Below are positions 1 to 5,743 of a DNA stretch of 6,282 nucleotides, in pieces (position 1 is the first letter of the stretch; every line of letters begins with the position of its first letter). Under the pieces are notes generated by a model. The model was not told the origin of the DNA, did not search any database, and saw only the letters and a list, made by a program, of their open reading frames with translations. A program made the translations under genes and the position numbers. The stretch is from an uncultured Parvimonas sp. (GTDB taxonomy: Bacteria; Bacillota; Clostridia; Tissierellales; Peptoniphilaceae): positions 1-6,282 of the forward strand of contig CABRGI010000045.1 of assembly GCA_902470455.1 (NCBI GenBank). Direction: 5' to 3'.

Positions 1-229
1 TTCTTCAGTTCAAACTGATATGCCGGTTAGTGAAATTATGGAATTGGTAAATCAACAAATCGATTCTGGAGAAGATTTCAAGATAGAATCTCAAGCTCTT
101 AACGGAGTAGGTAAGATGGGATTGCCATCTTATGCTATGCCTGGATATAAGCTATATATGATGGAAATTAATAAACAAAGTTTAGAAAGCTGTAAAAGTA
201 AAATACAAAGTATATTAGAAGGTAAATAA
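1..229 (+). CDS. LCP (LytR-CpsA-Psr) family protein, CpsA/Wzg-like, C-terminal fragment
   Basis: This is the last 75 codons of a gene that enters from the left; the reading frame starts at base 2 and stops with TAA at 227-229. The residues around LPSYAMPG and LYMMEI, followed by a lysine/serine-rich helix ending SILEGK, closely resemble what I recall of the extracellular C-terminal end of streptococcal CpsA/Cps2A (Wzg) proteins. Members of this family sit in the membrane with the catalytic LCP domain outside and transfer undecaprenyl-linked polysaccharide to peptidoglycan; some were first described as capsule transcription regulators. The catalytic domain and membrane segments are outside the window, so activity cannot be judged. 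An ATG at 20 lies inside the frame but has no ribosome binding site, and coding sequence continues upstream of it, so it is not the start. Its position just before a glycan operon fits the family. The family call is from recalled sequence similarity. Confidence 0.8.
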   Translation, partial: SSVQTDMPVSEIMELVNQQIDSGEDFKIESQALNGVGKMGLPSYAMPGYKLYMMEINKQSLESCKSKIQSILEGK

Positions 230-293
230 AGATTTACATGAAAATTTTTTAAATTTATGTTGATTTCAAAAAAATCTTATAGAATTAAAAAAA

Positions 294-320
294 TTGAATA
301 GAAAATAGTTTTGTTATATT
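294..320 (+). promoter_or_regulatory. possible sigma-70 type promoter with extended -10
   Basis: TTGAAT at 294-299 resembles a -35 box, and TATATT at 315-320 resembles a -10 box preceded by TG at 312-313, giving an extended -10 (TGnTATATT). The spacer is only 15 bases, shorter than the ideal 17, although an extended -10 can compensate. In such AT-rich DNA, matches of this quality arise by chance, so this is a weak candidate for transcription of the 611 operon. Confidence 0.3.
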
Positions 321-361
321 GTATTTTAAATACAGTTATTTAGTTGTAGCAGTATATTTGT

Positions 362-383
362 AGGATATTCAGGAAAGAATCCT
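362..383 (+). other. small hairpin in the intergenic region
   Basis: AGGAT (362-366) can pair with ATCCT (379-383), and the stem continues with TC (369-370) pairing with GA (377-378) after a 2-base bulge; the loop is AGGAAA. It is among the few G+C-containing structures in the gap. The bases after it (CTTGATTTGTT) are T-rich but not a clean U tract, so it is at best a weak terminator or attenuator and may be a chance fold. Confidence 0.25.
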
Positions 384-417
384 CTTGATTTGTTACAAAA
401 CGATATTAATGATTAGT

Positions 418-445
418 TTTACAATTTATCATTTAAAGATAATAT
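418..445 (+). promoter_or_regulatory. possible sigma-70 type promoter
   Basis: TTTACA at 418-423 matches the -35 consensus in five of six positions. TAATAT at 440-445 matches the -10 consensus at four positions, including the key first T, second A and last T, with a 16-base spacer. If used, it would give a leader of about 160 bases before the aminotransferase. The AT-rich background makes chance matches likely. Confidence 0.3.
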
Positions 446-593
446 GTGTTTATTGATAGTCTAAAATTATATTAAATTATTGATGTATTATCAATTACTA
501 GAAAGTAGAGGAGTTTTTATCTTAGGAATTATTTTAAATCAAGTACAAATAAAGACTAAGCATTAAGATATGAGCATTTATTTATTTACGGAT

Positions 594-599
594 AGGAGA
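594..599 (+). promoter_or_regulatory. ribosome binding site for the aminotransferase gene
   Basis: AGGAGA lies 5' of the ATG at 611. The gap from AGGAG to ATG is about 12 bases, somewhat long. An in-frame TAG at 593-595 closes the frame just upstream, so 611 is the only normal start codon available near this site. Confidence 0.6.
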
Positions 600-610
600 T
601 ATTTATTAAA

Positions 611-1825
611 ATGGAAAATGAAACTGACATAGTTTTTGATAGGAGAATATGGCTGAGTTCCCCTACTATGCATGGATTAGAATTGGATTATATGAAAGAG
701 GCTTATGACACGAACTGGATGTCAACTATCGGAGAAAATATCAATCAAATAGAAAAAATTATCACTGACAAACTCAATTGTAAATTTGCGGTTGCTCTTT
801 CTTCCGGAACTGCAGCTTTGCATTTGGCTATTAAGAGTGCTGGAATAAAAAGAGGGGATAAAGTTTTTTGTTCAGATATGACTTTTAGTGCAACGGTAAA
901 TCCAGTTGTTTATGAAGGTGGTGAACCTATTTTCATAGATACTGAGTATGATACTTGGAATATGGATCCAGTAGCTCTTGAAAAGGCATTTGAACTTTAT
1001 CCTGATGTCAAATTTGTTATTTTAGTACATCTATATGGAGTTCCTGCAAAATTAGATGAAATAAAGTCTATATGTGAAAAGCATAATGCGATATTAATTG
1101 AAGATTCTGCTGAAGCTTTAGGAGCTACATATAAAGGGAAACCTATAGGAACAGAAAATAACTTTAATATTTTGTCCTTTAATGGAAATAAGATAATAAC
1201 AGGGACTTCAGGTGGTATGTTTTTAACTAATGACGAAAAGTTGGCAAATAAAGTTAAAAAATGGTCCACACAATCAAGAGAAGACACAATTTGGTATCAA
1301 CATCATGAAATTGGTTACAATTACAGAATGAGTAATGTTGTCGCTGATGTTGTAAGAGGTCAACTACCTTATTTGGAAGAACATATAGCACAAAAAACAG
1401 AAATATATAAAAGGTACAAAGAGGGACTTAAAGGATTACCTTTAAAGATGAATCCATTTGACAAAGAAAAATCAGTTCCTAATTTTTGGCTATCTTGTAT
1501 AATCATTGACAATGAAGCTATGTGCGAACAAAATATTGGAGACCTTGAGGCAGATTATATTAAGAAAAGTGGAAAGAGCTGTCCAATTGAAATTTTGAAT
1601 ACTTTGAGAACATATGTTGTTGAAAGCAGACCTATTTGGAAACCGATGCATATGCAACCTATATATAAAGATAAAGTTTTTATTACTAAAAATGGGTTGT
1701 ACGATGGAAGTGTTGACGTTGGCAGAGATATTTTCCATAGAGGACTTTGTTTGCCAAGTGATAATAAGATGACGAAAGAAGAACAAGATAAAATTATTAA
1801 AATTATTAGAAATTGTTTCAAATAA
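611..1825 (+). CDS. DegT/DnrJ/EryC1 family PLP-dependent sugar aminotransferase
   Basis: This 404-residue protein is a full-length fold-type I aminotransferase acting on nucleotide-linked keto-sugars. It most resembles the PglE/LegC-like group that makes UDP-4-amino-4,6-dideoxy sugars from UDP-4-keto sugars with glutamate as amino donor. Visible signatures are the N-terminal IWLSSPTMHGLE with DTNW (about residues 13-36), the phosphate-binding SSGTAALH (64-71), EDSAEALGA with Asp165 for the PLP ring nitrogen, SFNGNKII with Lys194 as the expected Schiff-base lysine, and the late ESRPIWKPMHMQPIY motif that closes the active site in this family. Nothing essential appears to be missing. It is the first gene of the operon and is followed after 14 bases by a PglC-like transferase, the usual partner in bacillosamine-type lipid-linked sugar synthesis. 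The dehydratase that would make its substrate is not in the window. Family assignment is firm; the exact sugar is inferred. Confidence 0.92.
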   Translation: MENETDIVFDRRIWLSSPTMHGLELDYMKEAYDTNWMSTIGENINQIEKIITDKLNCKFAVALSSGTAALHLAIKSAGIKRGDKVFCSDMTFSATVNPVVYEGGEPIFIDTEYDTWNMDPVALEKAFELYPDVKFVILVHLYGVPAKLDEIKSICEKHNAILIEDSAEALGATYKGKPIGTENNFNILSFNGNKIITGTSGGMFLTNDEKLANKVKKWSTQSREDTIWYQHHEIGYNYRMSNVVADVVRGQLPYLEEHIAQKTEIYKRYKEGLKGLPLKMNPFDKEKSVPNFWLSCIIIDNEAMCEQNIGDLEADYIKKSGKSCPIEILNTLRTYVVESRPIWKPMHMQPIYKDKVFITKNGLYDGSVDVGRDIFHRGLCLPSDNKMTKEEQDKIIKIIRNCFK

Positions 1826-1832
1826 AGGGATG
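1825..1832 (+). promoter_or_regulatory. ribosome binding site that decides a TTG start
   Basis: AAGGGATG begins within the aminotransferase stop codon and lies 7 bases before the TTG at 1840. The family normally starts only a few residues before the KRLLDI segment, which agrees with 1840. The other in-frame candidate, TTG at 1813, lies upstream of this site inside the previous gene and has no site of its own. Confidence 0.6.
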
Positions 1833-1839
1833 TATAACT

Positions 1840-2478
1840 TTGGATAAGAAAAGAAAAACAAAAATTTATGAAAATTTTATAAAAAGATTATTAGATATTA
1901 TTCTTTCATTTTTTGCAATAATAATTTTTTCCCCGATTTTAATTATCGTGGCTATTTTAGTTCGAATTAAACTTGGAAGTCCAGTAATTTTTACACAAAA
2001 TAGACCTGGAAAAAGCGGAAAAATATTTAAACTTTACAAATTCAGAACTATGAAAGATTTAAAAGATGAAAATGGCGAATGGCTTCCTGATTCTGAAAGA
2101 TTAACTGCTTTTGGAAAAAGACTTAGAGCCACATCTTTAGACGAATTGCCTGAATTATTTAATATTTTAAAAGGAGATATGGCAATAGTAGGTCCAAGAC
2201 CTCTTTTAGAAGAATATATTCCCTATTACACAGAAAAAGAAATGCATAGACATGATGTAAGACCGGGACTTAGTGGATTGGCTCAAATTAATGGTAGGAA
2301 TGCATCTTCTTGGGAAGAAACTTTAGGTTATGATATAGATTATGTGAATAATATTAGTTTTACCGGAGATTTGAGTATTGTATTTCAAACTATTGGTAAA
2401 GTTGTAAAAAAATCAGATATTATTCAAGGTTCTGATAATAAAATTGGACGTTTTGATGACTATAGAAAATCAATGTAA
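1840..2478 (+). CDS. PglC-like monotopic phosphoglycosyl transferase (undecaprenyl-phosphate sugar-1-phosphate transferase)
   Basis: This 212-residue protein transfers a sugar-1-phosphate from a UDP-sugar to undecaprenyl phosphate at the inner membrane face, the committing step of many surface glycans. Its length matches the minimal PglC-type enzymes (about 200 residues) rather than the longer WbaP or CpsE types with extra membrane domains. From the TTG start, residues about 17-43 form a hydrophobic re-entrant helix with the helix-breaking Ser31-Pro32. KLYKFRTM follows at 64-71, then the catalytic Asp101-Glu102 dyad in SLDELPELFNILKGDM, IVGPRP at 116-121 and RPGLSGLAQINGRN at 141-154. All key residues are present. 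No ATG occurs in frame until within the FRTM motif, so a non-ATG start is needed; TTG 1840 has the ribosome binding site. With the aminotransferase just upstream, the likely donor is a UDP-amino-sugar, but specificity cannot be read from sequence. Confidence 0.92.
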   Translation: MDKKRKTKIYENFIKRLLDIILSFFAIIIFSPILIIVAILVRIKLGSPVIFTQNRPGKSGKIFKLYKFRTMKDLKDENGEWLPDSERLTAFGKRLRATSLDELPELFNILKGDMAIVGPRPLLEEYIPYYTEKEMHRHDVRPGLSGLAQINGRNASSWEETLGYDIDYVNNISFTGDLSIVFQTIGKVVKKSDIIQGSDNKIGRFDDYRKSM

Positions 2479-2490
2479 ATAAGCAAAATT

Positions 2491-2496
2491 GGAGAG
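2491..2496 (+). promoter_or_regulatory. ribosome binding site deciding the ATG at 2501
   Basis: GGAGAG is followed by the ATG at 2501 with six bases between GGAG and ATG. The frame also opens with a TTG at 2489, but that codon overlaps this ribosome binding site, so it cannot be the start served by it. Confidence 0.65.
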
Positions 2497-2500
2497 ATTT

Positions 2501-3796
2501 ATGGGCAAAAAATTATTAATATTAGGTAGTGATTTTAGTACCGTTCACTTAGTTGAAGAAGCCAAGAAAATGGGTGTCTATGTAATAGTTACAGACTTGA
2601 TGACAACTTCTCCAACAAAGGAAATAGCAGATGAATCGTGGAATATTAGCACTACTGATATTGAAATTTTGATAGAAAAAATAAAAGAAGAAAATATAGA
2701 CGGTGTTCTAGCTGGAGCTAGTGAATTTAACATTGAAAATTGTAGAGAAATTTGTAAAAGACTAGACTTGCCTTTATACTGTTCAAGCGATAATGCTTGG
2801 GAAGTTTCAAGGAATAAGAGAAAATTTAAAGACTTATGCTTGAAACATGGTGTTAGAGTTGCTGAAGATTATCATCTTAATGATGAATTATCTGAAGATA
2901 GTTTGAAAAATATTAAATATCCTGTAGTAGTCAAACCTGTTGATAAAAGTGGAAACAGAGGTATGAGCTACTGTAAAAATAAAGAAGAATTAATTGAAGG
3001 ATATAAAAAAGCTAGAGCAATATCAGATAATGAAAATATAATCGTTGAAAGACAATTAAAAGGTGGAGAATATACAAGTTATTATGTAATAGCTGATGGC
3101 GAAATTGTACTTTCATATTATACTTCTATGCATCACGAACCGGGAATGGCAGAAAATTTATATTCAATAGAATATATATCTTCTTGTCACTTAAAACAAT
3201 ATTTAGAAGAGGTAAACGAACCTCTTATTAAAGTTTTTAAAGATGCAGGTTGTAAAAATGGAATAGCTTGGACTGAATTAATGTATGATAATGACGGACA
3301 TTTTTATGCTTTAGAAATGGGACATAGATTTGCGGGTCCAGGGATTTATGCAGTTCATGAAAAAATTTCAGGATTTAATACTTATAAATGGATGATAGAA
3401 TTTGCTTTAGGAAAGGAACATAAAAAATCTGATCTTCCTAAACCATTAGATAATGCTTATATTAAATGTGCAGGAGCTTATGATTTATTTACCACTCATG
3501 AAGCGGTTATAGACAAAATAGAAGGTCTTGATGAAGTTTTGAAATTAAATAATGTAGTAATTGATATGCCTAAAAGACAAGGTGACTCCGTAAGAAAAAA
3601 TGTTAATATGGGAATTGTCAAAATTTATGGAAAAGATTGTGAAGAAATGTGTGATACTATAAAAAGAGTTAATAAGATATTGACAATAACAGATGAATCT
3701 GGAGAGAACATATACATTACCTACACTGATTTTGAAACTTTAAGAAAAGAGTACAAAGAAGGACTTAGACAATTTGAAGTTATAGATAAGGAATAA
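2501..3796 (+). CDS. ATP-grasp ligase, amino-acid ligase/PurK-like architecture
   Basis: This 431-residue protein has the layout of carboxylate-amine ligases that activate a carboxyl group as acyl-phosphate. The N-terminal pre-ATP-grasp Rossmann part begins KKLLILGSDF. The ATP-binding loop is YPVVVKPVDKSGNRGM with Lys145, then the adenine-contact segment IIVERQLKGGEY. The magnesium region has TELMY with Glu259 and LEMGHRFAG with Glu272 and Arg276. The position usually held by Asn in the E-x-N-x-R motif is Gly274 here. The remaining 100-odd residues (with KLNNVVIDMPKRQGDSV and NMGIVKIYG) resemble the C-terminal domain of L-amino acid ligases of the BacD kind. It could join an amino acid to an amino-sugar or to another amino acid; the substrate is not visible. 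It starts 22 bases after the phosphoglycosyl transferase and ends 1 base before the next gene, suggesting translational coupling. Family is firm, role inferred. Confidence 0.85.
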   Translation: MGKKLLILGSDFSTVHLVEEAKKMGVYVIVTDLMTTSPTKEIADESWNISTTDIEILIEKIKEENIDGVLAGASEFNIENCREICKRLDLPLYCSSDNAWEVSRNKRKFKDLCLKHGVRVAEDYHLNDELSEDSLKNIKYPVVVKPVDKSGNRGMSYCKNKEELIEGYKKARAISDNENIIVERQLKGGEYTSYYVIADGEIVLSYYTSMHHEPGMAENLYSIEYISSCHLKQYLEEVNEPLIKVFKDAGCKNGIAWTELMYDNDGHFYALEMGHRFAGPGIYAVHEKISGFNTYKWMIEFALGKEHKKSDLPKPLDNAYIKCAGAYDLFTTHEAVIDKIEGLDEVLKLNNVVIDMPKRQGDSVRKNVNMGIVKIYGKDCEEMCDTIKRVNKILTITDESGENIYITYTDFETLRKEYKEGLRQFEVIDKE

Positions 3797-3797
3797 T

Positions 3798-4736
3798 ATG
3801 AAAAAATATAAAACTTGTATTCATAGATTGGGAGATTATAATTCCAATTTTATTTATATGAAAAGAGAGGATTTAATTCCTTTTTCATTTGGTGGAAACA
3901 AAGCAAGAAAAGCAAAATATTTTTTTGATGAAATTGATAGAGAAAATTTTGATTCTGTTGTAACCTATGGAAGCGGTAGCTCTAATCATTGCAGAATAAT
4001 TTCAAACATGGCAAAACAAAGAGGATTGGAATGTTACATAATCAGTCCTAAAGAAGTATTTGAAGAAACATTTAATCAAAGTATGATGAATTTGTTTGAT
4101 GCTAAAATCCAAGTTGTTTCTGTAAATGAAGTATCTTATACAATAGAGAAAACATTAGAATCTTTGAAAAATTCTGGTAAGAAACCTTACTTTATTCAAG
4201 GTGGTGGACATGGAAACTTGGGAACAAGAGCCTATGTAGATTGCTATGAAGAAATAAAAGAATACGAAAAAGAAAATGGAATTACTTTTGATTATATATT
4301 CTTTGCATCAGGAACCGGAACAACTCAGGCAGGTCTTGTTTGTGGAAAATTGATTAATAATGATAACAGAAAAATTGTCGGAATTAGTATTGCAAGAAAA
4401 AATCCTAGAGGAAGAGATATAGTATTATCAAGTATTTACGAATATTTTGATGAAAAAAATATTAATAAAAATCATAACCTAATAGAAGAGTCAACAATAT
4501 TTGTTGATGACTTTGTAGGAAATGGATATGGAAATATGAATGATGATATTTCTAAGACAATAGAAAATATGATTTCAAATTATGGAATTCCACTAGATTC
4601 AACTTATACTGCAAAGGCATATAATGGAATGGAGAAGTATCTTGATAAAAATAATATTTCAGGTAAAAATATACTTTTTATTCATACTGGTGGAACACCG
4701 CTGTTTTTTGATTATTTAAAAAATAAAAATATATAG
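3798..4736 (+). CDS. PLP-dependent fold-type II enzyme, D-cysteine desulfhydrase/ACC deaminase family
   Basis: This 312-residue cytoplasmic enzyme belongs to the tryptophan synthase beta-like superfamily. The strongest signature is MKREDLIPFSFGGNKARK (residues 21-38), in which Lys35 is the expected PLP Schiff-base lysine, as in ACC deaminase and D-cysteine desulfhydrase. SSNHCR (61-66) corresponds to the QSNHTR-type carboxylate-binding loop, ASGTGTTQAGL (170-180) is the glycine-rich phosphate-binding loop, and YTAKAYNGM plus HTGGTPLFFDYL close the protein. The length is slightly under the usual 320-340. Family members deaminate or desulfurate small amino acids, some of them D-forms; the actual substrate here is unknown. 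AAGGAA at 3788-3793 overlaps the end of the upstream ATP-grasp gene, and only one base separates the two, so they are probably translated together. A role in making or modifying the amino acid used by the ligase is my inference. Confidence 0.85.
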   Translation: MKKYKTCIHRLGDYNSNFIYMKREDLIPFSFGGNKARKAKYFFDEIDRENFDSVVTYGSGSSNHCRIISNMAKQRGLECYIISPKEVFEETFNQSMMNLFDAKIQVVSVNEVSYTIEKTLESLKNSGKKPYFIQGGGHGNLGTRAYVDCYEEIKEYEKENGITFDYIFFASGTGTTQAGLVCGKLINNDNRKIVGISIARKNPRGRDIVLSSIYEYFDEKNINKNHNLIEESTIFVDDFVGNGYGNMNDDISKTIENMISNYGIPLDSTYTAKAYNGMEKYLDKNNISGKNILFIHTGGTPLFFDYLKNKNI

Positions 4737-4751
4737 TTTATTGGAGAAATT

Positions 4752-5732
4752 ATGGAAGTTAATGTTTTAGTCTTGAGTTCAGGCACAAGAAATAAGATAA
4801 TTGAATATTTAAAAGAAAATCTTGTAGATGAAAATGGAAATAGAATGGGTAAAGTAATAGCAACGGATATGAGCAATTTAGCTCCTTCAATTTATGAAGC
4901 AGATAAATTTTATATTGTTCCTGGGATTTTTTCAGATGGATATATTGAAAGAATTTTAGAGATATGTAAAAAAGAAAAAATTTCTGGAGTTTTAAGTTTA
5001 ATAGACCCCGAACTATCTCTATTAGCTAAAAATGAAGCAAAATTTGCGAAATTAGGAGTAAAAATTATAGGTTCTCCATATGAATTATGTGAAATGAGCT
5101 TGGATAAAATTAGAATGTTTAATTGGTTGACTGAAAATGGATATAAAACTGCAAAAAGCTATGATAATAGAGAAGAATTTATAAAGGACTATGAAAATAA
5201 CACAATTGACTTTCCTGTTTTTGTAAAACCTATTAAGGGAAGTGCGTCAGTTGCAATAAATAAAGTTGAAAATATGGAAACTTTAGATTTATTATTTAAG
5301 AATTCTGACAATTTAATGATTCAAGAATTTTTAAAAGGACAAGAATTTGGAGTTGATGTCTATATAGATTTAATAAGTGGAGAAATCTGCTCAATTTTTG
5401 CAAAGAAGAAATTACTGATGAGAGCAGGTGAAACTGATAAATCAGTATCTTTTAAAGACGAAAAACTATTTGCTTTAGTTAAGGATTTTGTAAAATCTGC
5501 AGGATATAGAGGACAAATAGATATAGATATTTTTGAAATTGACGGAGAATACTATATTTCAGAAGTAAACCCAAGATTTGGCGGTGGCTATCCTCATGCC
5601 TATGAAAGTGGATGTAATCACATGAAGATGATTATTTCTAACTTAAAGGGAATAAAAAATGAAGTTGAAATTGGAAAATATGACGAAAATATATACATGA
5701 TGAAATATAATGAAGTAAAAATCATTAGATAA
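4752..5732 (+). CDS. ATP-grasp protein, CarB-like fold, polysaccharide-cluster type
   Basis: This 326-residue ATP-grasp enzyme differs clearly from the one at 2501. It begins with VLVLSSGTRNKIIEYLK, continues with VIATDMSNLAPSIYEADKFYIVP and SLIDPELSLLA, and has the ATP loop FPVFVKPIKGSAS with Lys159. LMIQEFLKGQEFGVDVYID forms the hinge, MRAGETDKSVSFKD follows, and DIDIF with EVNPRFGGGYPHAYESG (Glu271, Asn273, Arg275) supplies the magnesium ligands in canonical form. From memory, homologues of this type occur widely in capsule and exopolysaccharide loci and are often labelled carbamoyl phosphate synthase-like. At 326 residues, with a single ATP-grasp domain and no second synthetase half, it is not a real CarB. 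The reaction is probably an amide or peptide ligation, but the substrate is unknown. GGAG at 4743-4746 lies 5 bases before the ATG, and the gap from the PLP gene is 15 bases, so it is in the same operon. Confidence 0.87.
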   Translation: MEVNVLVLSSGTRNKIIEYLKENLVDENGNRMGKVIATDMSNLAPSIYEADKFYIVPGIFSDGYIERILEICKKEKISGVLSLIDPELSLLAKNEAKFAKLGVKIIGSPYELCEMSLDKIRMFNWLTENGYKTAKSYDNREEFIKDYENNTIDFPVFVKPIKGSASVAINKVENMETLDLLFKNSDNLMIQEFLKGQEFGVDVYIDLISGEICSIFAKKKLLMRAGETDKSVSFKDEKLFALVKDFVKSAGYRGQIDIDIFEIDGEYYISEVNPRFGGGYPHAYESGCNHMKMIISNLKGIKNEVEIGKYDENIYMMKYNEVKIIR

Positions 5733-5736
5733 GGAG
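5731..5736 (+). promoter_or_regulatory. ribosome binding site for a GTG start
   Basis: AAGGAG overlaps the TAA stop of the upstream ATP-grasp gene (5730-5732) and lies 7 bases before the GTG at 5744. It is the strongest ribosome binding site in the window and supports GTG as the start of the last gene. Confidence 0.75.
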
Positions 5737-5743
5737 AATTTCT

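Larger units (their letters stand above)
230..610 (+). other. AT-rich intergenic region upstream of the glycan operon
   Basis: This stretch of 381 bases has no gene that I can support. All frames are broken by frequent stops; the longest start-to-stop frame I read is 27 codons (483-566) and has no ribosome binding site. It is poorer in G+C than the flanking genes. It holds weak promoter-like elements near 294-320 and 418-445, a small hairpin at 362-383, a second weak inverted repeat at 479-495 (ATTGAT and ATCAAT arms, 5-base loop), a TTTGT-T-ACAAA palindrome at 389-399 and an (ATTT)3 run at 577-588. No convincing G+C-rich, U-tailed terminator follows the LCP gene. The region probably carries the promoter of the 611 operon and a long leader. 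Confidence 0.6.

Noticed and set aside
20..229. ATG at 20 as the start of a separate 69-residue protein
   Set aside because: The frame is open to the left edge, and the residues before and after continue the CpsA-like C-terminus, so it is a fragment of a longer gene.
229..278. Inverted repeats after the LCP gene (AAGATTT/AAATCTT and ACATGAA/TTTATGT) as a terminator
   Set aside because: The stems are almost all A-T with large loops, and no U tract follows a stable stem, so termination is not supported.
483..566. Short 27-codon frame in the intergenic region
   Set aside because: There is no ribosome binding site before the ATG, no recognisable sequence features, and frames of this length are expected by chance.
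570..632. Short 20-codon leader-like frame overlapping the aminotransferase start
   Set aside because: There is no convincing ribosome binding site, and no repeated regulatory codons that would suggest attenuation.
997..1287. Open reading frame of 96 codons on the minus strand
   Set aside because: It lies opposite the core of the aminotransferase, whose motifs are intact; the antisense frame shows no family features and no ribosome binding site.
1813..1839. Upstream TTG at 1813 as start of the phosphoglycosyl transferase
   Set aside because: It is inside the previous gene, lies before the AAGGGATG ribosome binding site, and adds nine residues that do not fit the family N-terminus.
1490..1861. 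Overlapping minus-strand open frames (1490-1861 and 1555-1821)
   Set aside because: They are antisense to the aminotransferase C-terminus and the start of the next gene. Their hydrophobic look comes from the complement of Lys/Glu-rich AT-rich codons.
2489..2500. TTG at 2489 as start of the first ATP-grasp gene
   Set aside because: The codon overlaps the GGAGAG ribosome binding site, whereas ATG 2501 is correctly spaced and begins the typical KKLLILG strand.
4752..5732. Carbamoyl phosphate synthase large subunit
   Set aside because: The protein has one ATP-grasp domain and 326 residues, against more than 1000 for CarB, and lies in a glycan operon with no pyrimidine or arginine genes.
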